A stretch of 64,000 nt of DNA. Source: Streptacidiphilus sp. P02-A3a. Lineage in GTDB: Bacteria > Actinomycetota > Actinomycetes > Streptomycetales > Streptomycetaceae. The stretch lies in the NCBI RefSeq assembly GCF_014084105.1, contig NZ_CP048289.1, positions 443,922 through 507,921 on the forward strand. The letters are read 5' to 3'. Of the stretch, positions 8,702 to 17,648 are shown in pieces. The notes beneath the pieces were generated by a model. The model did no database searches, was not told where the DNA came from, and was given only the letters and a program-made list of their open reading frames with translations. The first letter of the stretch is position 1. Each line of letters begins with the position of its first letter. Both the position numbers and the translations under genes were made by a program.

Positions 8702-10417
8702 TCAGGCCGTGAGTCGGTAGGCGAGGTGTTCGAGGCGGCTGCTGCGGGTGTGGTGCTGGTCGTGGCCGGTCCAGTGGGCGTCGAGCCGGATGATGTTGAG
8801 GGCGGTGGCGGAGAAGGCGTGCTGGAGGCGGACTTTCGGTAGTCCGCGGTAGCGGGCCCGGCGGATGCCGGTGATGTCGAGGGCCTGATTGATGGTGCCC
8901 TCGACGCCGGCGCGCAGGGCGTACTTGTTCTTCCAGGTGTCGGTTTTCTGCTCGGCGCGGGCTCGGGCGAGGTTCTCGTGGAGTTCCTCGGGCCTGAGGG
9001 TGAGCATGCGGCGCCCGGGTTTCGAGGTGGTGCACTGGTTCTGGAAGGGACAGGTGCGGCAGGTCAGGACGCTGAAGGTGATCACGATGGCGTCGGTGCC
9101 GTGTTGTTTGACGGGGTTCCAGTGGGAGCTGGTCTTCCCGGCGGGGCAGCGGACCTGTCTGGTCTTCCAGTTGATGGTGAAGGCGGTCTTGTCGAAGCCT
9201 TCGGCGGCCTTGGCCTGCGCGCAGTGGTCCAGAAGGACCGGGGTGACCATGCGGATGCCGTCCCGCATGGCATTGGTGATCAGGTCGGCCGACGGGTAGC
9301 CGGAGTCGAGGTAGTGCTCGGCCGGCTTCACTCCGTGCTTCGCGAGGCTCTGCTGGATGGGGGCGGTGGCCTTCACGTCCGGCACGGTTGCGTCGGTGGT
9401 GTGCACGTCGGTGATCAGGTTCGGCATTCTCCCGGGCCCGGCGTCGGCGTCGGGGAGGGTGGTGCAGGTTTCCGTGAGGTGGATCTTGTAGCCGCACCAG
9501 AACAGGTCCTCGCCCTTGGCCGCCCAGCGTGCGTCCGCGTCATAGGGGGAGGCCAGGCGGAGTTGGCCGGGCGGGACGCCGTCGTCGGAGTCCCGCTTCT
9601 TGATCACCTGCCGTCCTCTGGAATCGCTGCGGATGAGGTAGGTCTGCACGAGGACCTGACGCAGCAGGCGCACGGCCTCGATCTCCCTGATCCAGCCCGG
9701 AGTGTCCTTCGCCCAGGCCGCCCGGCACAAGGCGAGGGCGTCCTGGCCGAAGACCTGCGCGAGGCGGGCACGCTTGGTCTGCGAGGGAGGGATGCGCCAG
9801 CCGTCAATGCGCGGCCCGTACCGCTCGGCGAATTCCGTCACGTCGATCTGCCCGGCCAGCCAAAGTGGCGCCGCGACGGCGAGAGCCTCCAGCGCTGCCC
9901 GCACGCTCTCACCGGCCAACTCCAGGCGGTTCAAGTCCCGCACCGCACTGATCACATGAGTGGAGTCGGTGCGCTGTTTGCCCCCGGCTGCCACCAGGCC
10001 GGCGTCCTTGCAGTGCTCCAGGAGCCGGTCGAAGACCACCCGCTCCATGCCGTCACCCGCGAGACGGGTCCGGAACCTGGACAGCACGCTGGCATCGAAG
10101 CCGGTGTCCGCCAGCTCCGCCCCGAGCGCGTACTTCCAGTCAATGGCCCGCACCGCCATTGCCGCGGCCTGCCGATCCGTGAGGTCCTCCGCGAACTGCA
10201 ACACCGTGACCAGCGACAACGCCCCTGGTGACAGCCCCGGCGCCCCACGCACCCCGAACGCGTCGGCGAACGGCTCGTCGACGAAGACCTCCGCGAGGTG
10301 ATCCCGCACCCGTATCGCCAGGCTCCCCTTCGGGAACGCCGCCCGGGCCACCACCCTGGTCTGCTCCGGGATCTCCGGCAGCCCCACCGGCCGCATCGAC
10401 ATCCGTACCGCCTCCAT
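8702..10417 (-). CDS. IS1182-family DDE transposase
   Basis: A full-length 571-residue transposase, the usual size for the family. The N-terminal part has the DUF772-type region (VRDHLAEVFVDEPFADAFG, then LQFAEDLTDRQAAAMAVRAI and DASVLSRFRTRL). The catalytic core follows: RTDSTHVISAVRDLNRLE carries the first Asp, ITDVHTTDATVPD the second, and the C-terminal LRAGVEGTINQALDITGIRRARYRG the Glu. A cysteine cluster (LTCRTCPFQNQC) lies between them, typical of this group. No frameshift or internal stop is seen, so the element may be active. It lies inside the mobilisation region and interrupts the end of the ATPase gene. Confidence 0.9.
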   Translation of the reverse strand: MEAVRMSMRPVGLPEIPEQTRVVARAAFPKGSLAIRVRDHLAEVFVDEPFADAFGVRGAPGLSPGALSLVTVLQFAEDLTDRQAAAMAVRAIDWKYALGAELADTGFDASVLSRFRTRLAGDGMERVVFDRLLEHCKDAGLVAAGGKQRTDSTHVISAVRDLNRLELAGESVRAALEALAVAAPLWLAGQIDVTEFAERYGPRIDGWRIPPSQTKRARLAQVFGQDALALCRAAWAKDTPGWIREIEAVRLLRQVLVQTYLIRSDSRGRQVIKKRDSDDGVPPGQLRLASPYDADARWAAKGEDLFWCGYKIHLTETCTTLPDADAGPGRMPNLITDVHTTDATVPDVKATAPIQQSLAKHGVKPAEHYLDSGYPSADLITNAMRDGIRMVTPVLLDHCAQAKAAEGFDKTAFTINWKTRQVRCPAGKTSSHWNPVKQHGTDAIVITFSVLTCRTCPFQNQCTTSKPGRRMLTLRPEELHENLARARAEQKTDTWKNKYALRAGVEGTINQALDITGIRRARYRGLPKVRLQHAFSATALNIIRLDAHWTGHDQHHTRSSRLEHLAYRLTA

Positions 10418-10479
10418 GGCCGCACGGCAGAGAAGCGACCTCGAAGACGATTATCCCGGACCTGCACTCACCTACACAG

Positions 10480-10499
10480 CGAATTGCGCAGCAGAGTCA
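10480..10499 (-). repeat. Right terminal inverted repeat of the IS
   Basis: 20 bp, exact inverse of 8678-8697; the transposase gene starts 60 bp inside it. Confidence 0.9.
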
Positions 10500-10597
10500 C
10501 CGACAAGGGCAAAACCGCCCTGGTCATACCGCGCGACGTCGCGCAGGCGTGCGCTCAGGCCCTGACCACGGCAACCCGCGTCCTGCACAAGGACTAG
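10500..10597 (+). pseudogene. 3' fragment of an interrupted gene
   Basis: Directly after the right IS end a frame reads TDKGKTALVIPRDVAQACAQ and a short helical tail to TAG at 10597. Its codon use is good, with G/C at third positions, and the helix is plausible. It looks like the end of the gene the IS entered or of a neighbour now deleted. I cannot assign a family. Confidence 0.35.
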
Positions 10598-10617
10598 CGC
10601 TCCACCCAGCACGCCGA

Positions 10618-10768
10618 CCGCGTACCAGCCTGCGAAGTCCTCGTCGCACCACACCCCGTCCAGCCGGTCTCGCACCCACATCGCCGTGGTACCGCCCGGG
10701 TTGCTCGCCTGGGCGATCTGCGCGGTCAGAGACGGGACCTGCTCACCGGAACGGGGATGGAGGGGCAA
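10618..10768 (-). pseudogene. Transposase N-terminal fragment (second IS type)
   Basis: About 50 codons from a TTG at 10768 read like the start of another IS1182-type transposase: SLTAQIAQASNPGGTTAMWV followed by RDRLDGVWCDEDFAGWY. The match ends near 10618, after which the frame is only the antisense of the plus-strand tail. It is a remnant of an element different from the complete IS, because the wording differs. Confidence 0.6.
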
Positions 10769-10779
10769 AGGGCACCTCG

Positions 10780-11133
10780 GAAGCTGTATGCGATCGTTGC
10801 GAGTTGTCGCGCCGAGGTCACGGTGAGCCCGTTGACGGGAACCGTGTAGCCGAGTGCGGCAAGGACTGGTGCGGCCTCCCGGACAGTCGCGCCGATCCTG
10901 CCCTTGGTCAGGCCGGCTGCCTCGGCGAGCGGCTCCTGCGCCATGGACCAGCGCTTCTTGAGGAGGTAAACCACCAGGTGGTCGGTGGCGGAGAGACGAC
11001 GGCTGCCGGCGGGGCCGGTCGACTCCCCAACTTCTGCCAGGCGAGCGACCCGGCGCACGCCGCCAAAGCCGAGCACCCGCGCCGCGGCCCCCAGCGTCAA
11101 CCGCCGCTGCCGCTCATCCAGCTGCGGCAGCAA
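10780..11133 (-). pseudogene. Degenerate transposase remnant (ISAzo13-like start, fused to another fragment)
   Basis: The first 40 residues (LPQLDERQRRLTLGAAARVL, then GFGGVRRVARLAEVGEST) resemble the N-terminal region of ISAzo13-type transposases. The frame then jumps to sequence like the helix-turn-helix part of a different transposase (LVVYLLKKRWSMAQEPLAEA, AGLTKGRIGATVREAAPVLAA). No catalytic core remains. Together with the fragment at 10618-10768 this is a graveyard of insertion sequences marking the boundary between the mobilisation genes and the sulfate-activation genes. Confidence 0.5.
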
Positions 11134-11330
11134 ACCGAGCGGAGCAACTCACCCAGTACTGCCGTCGTCTCGTCCGTCATACCCTGATCCTAGGCCCCCA
11201 ACCACCCCACCAGATCAAGGAGTTATTCTTCGGCAGCTCCCTGGAGTCGGTCGGACTGAAATCCCGTCAACCCGAAGACTGTTGAACATATACTCCATCC
11301 ATTTAGTAGAGAATACGGACAGAGCTTCGA

Positions 11331-13355
11331 ATGCCTGACGCAGGCGGTCATGACCCTCGCAAACTCCTAGTAGTGGGAGCTGGTGCCACAGGAACCATGG
11401 TCGCCATCCAGGTAGCCGAGGAGTCTGCCGGGCGGCGTCTGCGCGTAGACCTCACTCTGGTCGATCCCGGTCCTGAGACCGGACTGGGCATGGCATACGC
11501 CACCACCAACCCTCGTCATCGGCTGAACGTCCCTGCAGGGGCGATGAGCTGCTTCCCCGACCGGCCGCACCACTTCGTGCGCTGGCTTGTCCGACACCGG
11601 GACCCGAGCGCAACCGAGCGCACCTTCGCCCCCAGACGTCACTACGGCGACTACCTCGCGGCCAGCCTAGCGAACGCAGTCGAGCAGGCCGAGGGGTGGA
11701 CGACCCTGCGGCGGCTTCACCTACGGGCGACAGCCTGCTCATGGCACCGCGACCACGCCGAGGTCAGGCTGACCGACGGATCCGCAGTGACCGCCCATAG
11801 CGTGGTACTCGCAACCGGACCGTTGGCCGGAATCGCTGGCTGGGCGCCGAGCGAACTGCGTGAATCGAAGCGATTCGTGGGTGACCCCTGGAAGGGCGAC
11901 GCACTGGCCGAGCCATGCGCCGACGGCAGCGACGTTCTGCTGGTCGGCAGCGGCCTGACCGCTATGGACGTGGCCTTGGCTATCGAGCGCCCGGGGCGCA
12001 CCGTGCACGCCCTCTCCCGCCACGGGATGTTGCCGCAAGCCCATGCAGTCACACCACTGGCGCCGGTGCCACCCACAGAGCCGCTGGCCGGACTCCCCTT
12101 GCCCCGGCTGCGTCAGGCCACCCTGCGCCACATCCAGCACGTGACGCGCGAGCAAGGCGACTGGCGCCCGGCCCTCGACGGGCTGCGCCCGCTGACGTCC
12201 GGAATATGGCGCGCGCTAAGCCAGCGGGACCGGGCCGACTTCCTACGGACCGACCAGCACATCTGGAATGTTCACCGACACCGGATGGCACCCGAGACGG
12301 CGGAGTCCGTCCAGCGGCTCCGGGCGTCCAGGCGGTTGCGTCTCCGCACGGGGGAGGTAACCGCCGTCCGCACCGAGGGTGACCTGCTCGCCGTCACGAT
12401 GACCGATGGCAAGACTTTGCGGGTCGGATGGGTGGTGGACTGCACCGGGCCAGGCATGCGCACGGCTGACTCAACGGATCCGCTGATCGCGGACCTGCTC
12501 GGCTCCGGGCTGGCTCTCCCCGGCGCATTGGGGATGGGGCTCGCGACCACCCCGGCGGGGCAACTGTTGTCCAGGGACAGCCTTGGCCATTCGCTTTGGG
12601 CCCTCGGGGCCCACCGCCGTGGCGAACTCTGGGAGAGCACCGCCGTGCCGGAGATCCGAGAGCAGGCTGCGAACCTCGCCAAGGCACTCCTCGACTCCGT
12701 CCTGCCCGTGGCCGCCACGGCCGCCGCCAGGCCACGAGTCACGAGGGCTGCCAGAGAGATTACGGATATGGAGGATGTACGGACCCTCCTCGCTTCCGCC
12801 AGGCCGAGCCCGCGGTCCTGCCCTCCGGGTTCCACGGTGTGGCTGACCGGGCTACCCAGTGCCGGGAAGAGCAGCATCGCAACCGAGTCGGCCGCCAGGC
12901 TTCGTGCCGATGGCCACCGGGTCGAGGTGTTGGACGGGGACGAGATGCGCAGCTTTCTCTCGGCCGAGCTTGGCTTCAGCCGCAAGGACCGGGACACCAA
13001 TGTACGCCGTATCGGCTTGGTCGCCGAGGTACTCGCGCACAACGGGTTCCTCGTGCTGGTGCCGGTGATCGCACCCTACCGGATCAGCAGGGAGTCCGTC
13101 AGGTTGCGGCACGGCCTGGGCCGCATCCCCTACCTGGAGGTTCATGTAGCGACTCCGCTAGAGCTCTGCTTGGAGCGGGACGTGAAGGGCCTGTATGCCA
13201 AGCAGGCAGCCGGTGAGCTCTCCGGCCTGACCGGGGTGGACGATCCCTACGAGGCGCCGGAGCACCCGGAGCTACGGCTGAAGACCCAGGACCGCACGGT
13301 GGCTGAGTCCGCTGCCGAACTGCTCGCATTCCTCACCAAGAAAGGTCTGGCATGA
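11331..13355 (+). CDS. Fusion of FAD/NAD(P)-binding protein and adenylylsulfate (APS) kinase
   Basis: A 674-residue two-domain protein. Residues 1 to about 470 form an FAD/NAD(P)-binding module: [20 protein letters not shown] as the dinucleotide fold, [20 protein letters not shown] near the flavin, and [18 protein letters not shown] as a second Rossmann motif. After a linker, residues 500-674 are a complete CysC: Walker [10 protein letters not shown] (about 507-515), [33 protein letters not shown], and a tail with [24 protein letters not shown] residues. CysC phosphorylates APS to PAPS, the sulfate donor. Free-standing CysC is the norm, so the fusion to a flavoprotein is unusual. The stop overlaps the cysD start by four bases (ATGA, 13352-13355). 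A sulfotransferase lies 14 kb away in the adjoining cluster, so PAPS supply is a plausible role. Confidence 0.85.
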   Translation: MPDAGGHDPRKLLVVGAGATGTMVAIQVAEESAGRRLRVDLTLVDPGPETGLGMAYATTNPRHRLNVPAGAMSCFPDRPHHFVRWLVRHRDPSATERTFAPRRHYGDYLAASLANAVEQAEGWTTLRRLHLRATACSWHRDHAEVRLTDGSAVTAHSVVLATGPLAGIAGWAPSELRESKRFVGDPWKGDALAEPCADGSDVLLVGSGLTAMDVALAIERPGRTVHALSRHGMLPQAHAVTPLAPVPPTEPLAGLPLPRLRQATLRHIQHVTREQGDWRPALDGLRPLTSGIWRALSQRDRADFLRTDQHIWNVHRHRMAPETAESVQRLRASRRLRLRTGEVTAVRTEGDLLAVTMTDGKTLRVGWVVDCTGPGMRTADSTDPLIADLLGSGLALPGALGMGLATTPAGQLLSRDSLGHSLWALGAHRRGELWESTAVPEIREQAANLAKALLDSVLPVAATAAARPRVTRAAREITDMEDVRTLLASARPSPRSCPPGSTVWLTGLPSAGKSSIATESAARLRADGHRVEVLDGDEMRSFLSAELGFSRKDRDTNVRRIGLVAEVLAHNGFLVLVPVIAPYRISRESVRLRHGLGRIPYLEVHVATPLELCLERDVKGLYAKQAAGELSGLTGVDDPYEAPEHPELRLKTQDRTVAESAAELLAFLTKKGLA

Positions 13356-14288
13356 CAACCGCGACCGCGAGCTCGATCGAGCAAAGCGGCGACGGCCCCT
13401 TTACGCTGTCGCACCTGGACACGCTGGAGGCCGAGGCCGTCCACATCTTCCGCGAGGTGGCCGGCGAGTTCGAGCGCCCGGTGGTCCTCTTCTCCGGCGG
13501 CAAGGACTCCATCGTCATGCTGCACCTGGCGCTGAAGGCCTTCTGGCCGGCCCCGGTGCCGTTCTCGCTGCTGCACGTCGACACCGGCCACAACTTCCCC
13601 GAGGTGCTGGCCTACCGCGACCGCACCGTCGCCCGACACGGGCTGCGGCTACACGTCGCCTCGGCGCAGGACTTCATCGACAGCGGCAGGCTGCGCGAGC
13701 GGCCGGACGGGCTGCGCAACCCGTTGCAGACCGTGCCGCTGCTGGACGGCATCGAGTCCAACCGCCTCGACGCGGTCTTCGGCGGCGGGCGGCGCGACGA
13801 GGAGAAGGCCCGCGCCAAGGAGCGGGTGTTCTCGCTCCGCGACGAGTTCGGTGCCTGGGACCCGCGCCGCCAGCGCCCCGAGCTGTGGTCGCTCTGGCCG
13901 CCACTCCCCCGGCGAGCACGTCCGCGTCTTCCCGCTGTCCAACTGGACCGAGCTGGACGTGTTGCAGTACATCGAGCGCGAGGGCATCGAACTGCCGCAG
14001 ATCTACTACGCCCACGAGCGCGACGTGTTCAAGCGCGACGGAATGTGGCTGACCGCGGGCGGCTGGGGCGGCCCCAAGGCGGACGAGACCGTGGAGCGCC
14101 GCCTGGTCCGCTACCGCACCGTCGGCGACATGTCCTGCACCGGGGCCGTCGACTCGGACGCGGCCACCGTCGCCGACGTGGTGACCGAGGTCGCCGCCAG
14201 CCGGCTGACCGAACGCGGGGCCACCCGCGCCGACGACAAGGTGTCCGAGGCAGCCATGGAAGACCGCAAGCGCGAGGGGCACTTCTAG
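13352..14288 (+). pseudogene. cysD: Sulfate adenylyltransferase subunit 2, frameshifted
   Basis: The N-terminal part (from ATG 13352) has the PP-loop [20 protein letters not shown] and [16 protein letters not shown]. The match continues to RPELWSL near 13895, then jumps to another frame from about 13898, which reads [40 protein letters not shown] and ends EDRKREGHF at 14288. In intact family members the residues between are L-Y-N-G-R-H; here CTC is followed directly by TGGCCGCC, consistent with loss of five bases (ACAAC). With them restored the gene would encode 313 aa, the normal CysD length. CysD with CysN makes APS from sulfate and ATP. As written the protein is broken, unless the deletion is a sequencing error. 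Confidence 0.85.
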
Positions 14289-14290
14289 AC

Positions 14291-14572
14291 ATGTCGACCG
14301 AACTGCACCACAACGCACCGTCGTTGGAGACCGGGTCGGCCACCGCTCTGCTGCGCTTCGCCACCGCTGGAGCAGTCGATGACGGCAAGTCAACTCTGGT
14401 CGGCCGCCTACTCCATGACTCCAAGTCATTTCTGCCCGACCAGTTGCAGGCGGTGACCGACGCCTCCAACAAGCGCGGCCAGGAAGCACCCGACCTGGCG
14501 CTGCAGGTACCGCAGCACGTCCGTAGGCGCAGCCTAGGCGGCCTGGTCAACAAATGCCACACCACCACCTGA
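14291..14572 (+). pseudogene. cysN: Sulfate adenylyltransferase subunit 1, 5' fragment
   Basis: Starts with ATG 14291, two bases after the cysD stop. The first 65 residues are Cys[21 protein letters not shown] holds the GTP-binding P-loop, then [20 protein letters not shown] and GQEAPDLAL. Family members continue with a switch region ([20 protein letters not shown]) and about 350 more residues; here the frame leaves the family at about 14500 and stops at 14572. The rest of the gene is absent and a terminator follows. With the frameshift in cysD this leaves the local sulfate adenylyltransferase non-functional, while the CysC domain remains intact. Confidence 0.8.
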
Positions 14573-14614
14573 CGCCACAAGAACCCGAAGTCAGAAATGA
14601 ATCCTGTAGCCCAA

Positions 14615-14641
14615 GGCCGCCCGGCCATCGGCCGGGCGGCC
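14615..14641. terminator. Strong bidirectional hairpin between convergent genes
   Basis: A perfect 12-bp stem, GGCCGCCCGGCC (14615-14626) with GGCCGGGCGGCC (14630-14641), and a 3-nt loop. It lies between the end of the cysN fragment and the end of the MurA-like gene, so it can end transcripts from both sides. Confidence 0.8.
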
Positions 14642-14673
14642 CCTCCATCATCCGTGAGACTTCTGGCTACACG

Positions 14674-16203
14674 TCAGATGTCGCGGAAGACCTTGATCCG
14701 CGCACCGACGGAGTTGAGGCGCGAGGCCAGGTCCTCGTAGCCACGGTTGATCACGTAGACGTTGCGCAGGATGGACGTGCCCTCGGCCGCCAGCATCGCA
14801 AGGAGGAGAACCATGGCGGGACGCAGCGCCGGGGGGCACATCATCTCGGCGGAGCGCCAGCGGGTCGGACCCTCAATCAGGACCCGGTGCGGGTCCATGA
14901 GTTGGATGTGCGCGCCGACGCGGCTCAGCTCGGTCAGGTAGACCGAGCGGTTCTCGTAGACCCAGTCGTGGACCAGGGTCGAGCCGTGCGCGCAGGCCGC
15001 GATCGCGGCAAAGAAGGGCAGGTTGTCGATGTTGATGCCGGGGAACGGCATCGGGTGGATCTTGTCGACCGGCGCGATGAGCTTGGAGGGGCGGACCGTC
15101 AGGTCGACTAGGCGGGTGCGGCCGTTGGCGGCCGGGTACTCGGGGCTGCGGTCGCAGTCGAGGCCCATCTCGTCGAGGACGGCGAGTTCGATCTCGATGA
15201 ACTCGATCGGGACCCGGCAGATCGTCAGCTCGGAGTTGGTGACTACGGCTGCGGTCAGCAGGCTCATCGCCTCCACCGGGTCCTCGGAGGGGGCGTAGTC
15301 CACGTCGGCGTCGATGACCGCGCGTCCGTGGACCCTCAGGGTGGTGGTGCCGATGCCGTCCACCTGCACGCCCAAGTGCTCCAGAAAGAAGCAGAGGTCC
15401 TGCACCATGTAGTTCGCGCTGGCGTTGCGGATGACGGTGGTGCCGGGGTGGCGGGCGGCGGCGAGCAGGACGTTCTCGGTCACCGTGTCCCCGCGCTCGG
15501 TGAGCACGATCGGGCGCTGCGGGGACACCTCGCGGTCCACCGTGGCCCGGTAGGTGCCGGTGGTGGCGCTGACATGGAGTCCGAACTGACGCAGAGCCGA
15601 CAGGTGTGGCTGGACCGTACGGGTTCCCAGGTCGCAGCCGCCCGCGTAGGGGATCTCGAAGCGGTCGGCACGGTGCAGCAGCGGGCCGAGGAACATCAGG
15701 ATGCTGCGGGTGCGCCGCGCGGCGTCCTCGTCCATGGCTGAGAGGTCGAGCGAAGCCGGAGGAGTGATCTCCAGGTCGGTGCCGTTGTTGATCCAACGGT
15801 GGCGCACACCGATGCTGGCGAGGACCTCCAGCAGGCGGTACACCTCTTCGATCCTCGCCGCACGACGCAAGGTGGTGCGACCGGTCGTCAGCAGTGAGGC
15901 ACAGAGCAGGGCCACGCAGGCGTTCTTACTGGTACGCACCTCGATACTGCCGGAGAGGGTGCGTCCGCCGACCACGCGGAGGTTCATCGGGCCGGCGACT
16001 CCCAGCGACACGATCTCGCTGTCGAGCGCTTCGCCGATGCGGGCGACCAGGTCCAAGCCGATGTTCTGGCCGCCCGACTCGATACGGGCCACAGCACTCT
16101 GGGTGGTGCCGAGGGCGACGGCAAGCTGGGTCTGGGTCCACCCCTTGTGGGTACGGGCGCTACGAACGAGTTTGCCGATGCGGGAAAGGTAGTCTTCGGT
16201 CAC
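14674..16203 (-). CDS. HTH-MurA fusion: UDP-N-acetylglucosamine 1-carboxyvinyltransferase-like protein
   Basis: From GTG 16203 the 509-residue protein opens with an XRE helix-turn-helix (residues 1-60: YLSRIGKLVRSARTHKGWTQ, QLAVALGTTQSAVARIESGG). An enolpyruvyl transferase of the MurA family follows: LSGSIEVRTSKNACVALLCA near the UDP-GlcNAc site, GGCDLGTRTVQPHLSALRQF, DYAPSEDPVEAMSLL, VDKIHPMPFPGINIDNLPFF, and a C-terminal YVINRGYEDLASRLNSVGA. The PEP-binding Cys/Asp loop of classic MurA is not obvious, so activity on UDP-GlcNAc should not be assumed. Proteins with this architecture are widespread in Streptomyces. A start at an upstream in-frame ATG is possible but would place the palindrome at 16212-16233 inside the gene; GTG 16203 matches the family N-terminus (T-E-D-Y-L). 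The palindrome just upstream suggests autoregulation. Confidence 0.8.
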   Translation of the reverse strand: MTEDYLSRIGKLVRSARTHKGWTQTQLAVALGTTQSAVARIESGGQNIGLDLVARIGEALDSEIVSLGVAGPMNLRVVGGRTLSGSIEVRTSKNACVALLCASLLTTGRTTLRRAARIEEVYRLLEVLASIGVRHRWINNGTDLEITPPASLDLSAMDEDAARRTRSILMFLGPLLHRADRFEIPYAGGCDLGTRTVQPHLSALRQFGLHVSATTGTYRATVDREVSPQRPIVLTERGDTVTENVLLAAARHPGTTVIRNASANYMVQDLCFFLEHLGVQVDGIGTTTLRVHGRAVIDADVDYAPSEDPVEAMSLLTAAVVTNSELTICRVPIEFIEIELAVLDEMGLDCDRSPEYPAANGRTRLVDLTVRPSKLIAPVDKIHPMPFPGINIDNLPFFAAIAACAHGSTLVHDWVYENRSVYLTELSRVGAHIQLMDPHRVLIEGPTRWRSAEMMCPPALRPAMVLLLAMLAAEGTSILRNVYVINRGYEDLASRLNSVGARIKVFRDI

Positions 16204-16211
16204 TGCGTGAA

Positions 16212-16233
16212 CATATCTCACTTGTGAGATATG
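16212..16233. promoter_or_regulatory. Perfect palindromic operator candidate
   Basis: CATATCTCAC (16212-16221), two bases, then GTGAGATATG (16224-16233): a perfect 10-bp inverted repeat. It is AT-rich against the background and lies nine bases upstream of the HTH-MurA start, where a repressor would block transcription. The most likely ligand is the protein's own HTH domain. Confidence 0.65.
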
Positions 16234-16277
16234 GCGCATCTTGGCTGGCTGAGCGGGTGTTCGGCCAGCCAAGTGCG

Positions 16278-17648
16278 TCATCCCACCGGCGATGGGTCCT
16301 TCACGCCTTGGAGAGCCGTGCCGATGAACTCCTCCAGTGGCAGCCCGGCGGACTCCGGGCCCAGCGCGCTGATGAAGGCGGCCAGGCGGGCGATCATGGC
16401 CTGGACCTGCTGTTCGGCCACGTAGCCGTCGTTGTAGATCGCCTGGACGGTTGGCCTCTCCCCGCCGGCAACCATCAGTCTGAGGGTCTGCTCCCGGTAA
16501 CCGCGCCAACGGTTCGACAGGAAGTGGGAGTCCACGAACTCGGCCGTCACTCCGTCGCTCAGCCCCTGGACCGCGCCGCGGCGCGGCGCCCCGAAGACCG
16601 GGTCAATCTGGTTGTACAGCAGACTGATCCCGGAAACGGCGTCGTGTTCCCGCAGGAGACCCGCGAATAGCCGGGACGAGTAGGGCGCCCGCGACCGTCG
16701 CACCGCGTCGAACGAGGCGGCGGTGACCTTGCGCAGCAGTCCGGCCACGTCACAGTCGCGCAGACCCTCGACCAGGAGCGGCACCCGCCGATGGAACACG
16801 CCGACTAGCGGTCGGACCGAGAACGTGTCCCGCCCGGAATAGATGAACGACAGTCCGACCGAGTCCCCCTCCCCGAGCGACCAGGCCGCGAGCACCAGGC
16901 AGGCCAGCGGCACAGCGTTGGCCGAGACGCCGAGGGCGTCGGCGAGCTGCCGCGACCGCGCCAGGTGATCGGGGTCGATCGGAGCGGTCAGGTCGCCCCG
17001 CCCGAGTCCGGGTTGCGACGGCACGGTAGCGGGCAACCCGTTGTCGGCCACGGCGAACCGGCTCGCGATTGTGCTCCAGTGACGCCCCAGGGCCCGGCTA
17101 CGCGACTCCGAAACCCGCTGCTGGTCCTGGACGTGGTCCGTGTAGCTGCGGGCGAGGTGGGGGAGCACCGGCCGCTGGCCTCGACCCAGCGCTCGGTAGC
17201 TGCGCCAGAGCTCCCAGTTGAAGAGGTAGGAGCCCCAGCCGTCAGTGGCCAGGTGGTCCAGCAGTCCGACCACCAGCGAACCCTGGCCATCCAGCGGCAG
17301 CACGTGCAACTCGAGCGGACCCTCGCCTTCTAGGTCGAGCTCGCCGGCGATCAGCCCATCGAGCGCGTCAGGGAGCGCGGACGCCCCGCACACGACGTCG
17401 TGCATCCGTATCGGCACAGGGTCGCCGGGGTCGCGGAACACCTGCCCAAAGCCGTCCCCGAGTGGGCGCAGGCGCATCCGCAGCGGCTGGTGTCTGCCCG
17501 CAACGTGGGCCGCGGCGGTAGCGAGCAGGTCGACGTCGAGCGGGCCGTCCAGACGCACGCAGACAGGGATCGCACCGTAGCCTCGTCGGCCGAGGCTCAG
17601 GTAGTCGTACTGCTCGGAGGAGAGCGGCAGGACGGTGGCGGTCGTCAC
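16278..17648 (-). CDS. Free-standing condensation-domain protein (1)
   Basis: Start taken as GTG 17648, which overlaps the stop of the acyl carrier protein gene by four bases (GTGA); an ATG at 17663 is an alternative. The 456 residues form one NRPS condensation-type domain: VLPLSSEQYDYLSLGRRGYG at the start, VVGLLDHLATDGWGSYLFNW for the active-site motif, and a late GRDTFSVRPLVGVFHRRVPL resembling the C5 region. The canonical HHxxxDG reads DHxxxDG: the second, catalytic His and the Asp-Gly are kept and the first His is Asp. It could join an acyl or aminoacyl carrier-bound unit to an amine or alcohol. It is the last gene of the minus-strand operon, directly after the acyl carrier protein and so probably its partner. 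Confidence 0.8.
   Translation of the reverse strand: MTTATVLPLSSEQYDYLSLGRRGYGAIPVCVRLDGPLDVDLLATAAAHVAGRHQPLRMRLRPLGDGFGQVFRDPGDPVPIRMHDVVCGASALPDALDGLIAGELDLEGEGPLELHVLPLDGQGSLVVGLLDHLATDGWGSYLFNWELWRSYRALGRGQRPVLPHLARSYTDHVQDQQRVSESRSRALGRHWSTIASRFAVADNGLPATVPSQPGLGRGDLTAPIDPDHLARSRQLADALGVSANAVPLACLVLAAWSLGEGDSVGLSFIYSGRDTFSVRPLVGVFHRRVPLLVEGLRDCDVAGLLRKVTAASFDAVRRSRAPYSSRLFAGLLREHDAVSGISLLYNQIDPVFGAPRRGAVQGLSDGVTAEFVDSHFLSNRWRGYREQTLRLMVAGGERPTVQAIYNDGYVAEQQVQAMIARLAAFISALGPESAGLPLEEFIGTALQGVKDPSPVG

Larger units (their letters stand above)
8678..10499 (-). mobile_element. IS1182-family insertion sequence (complete)
   Basis: An 1,822-bp element bounded by perfect 20-bp inverted repeats: TGACTCTGCTGCGCAATTCG at 8678-8697 and its reverse complement at 10480-10499. 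It contains one intact transposase gene on the minus strand. No convincing target-site duplication is seen: the left flank ends GGGGCGA and the right flank begins CCGACAA. That, and the lack of continuity between the flanking frames, suggests a deletion next to the element after insertion. Confidence 0.85.

Noticed and set aside
8678-10499. Target-site duplication for the IS
   Set aside because: Flanks GGGGCGA and CCGACAA share only CGA in non-matching positions; not convincing.
14674-16203. HTH-MurA gene as the resistance gene of the biosynthetic cluster
   Set aside because: Proteins of this architecture are common in Streptomyces chromosomes, and the sequence gives no specific link to the cluster.
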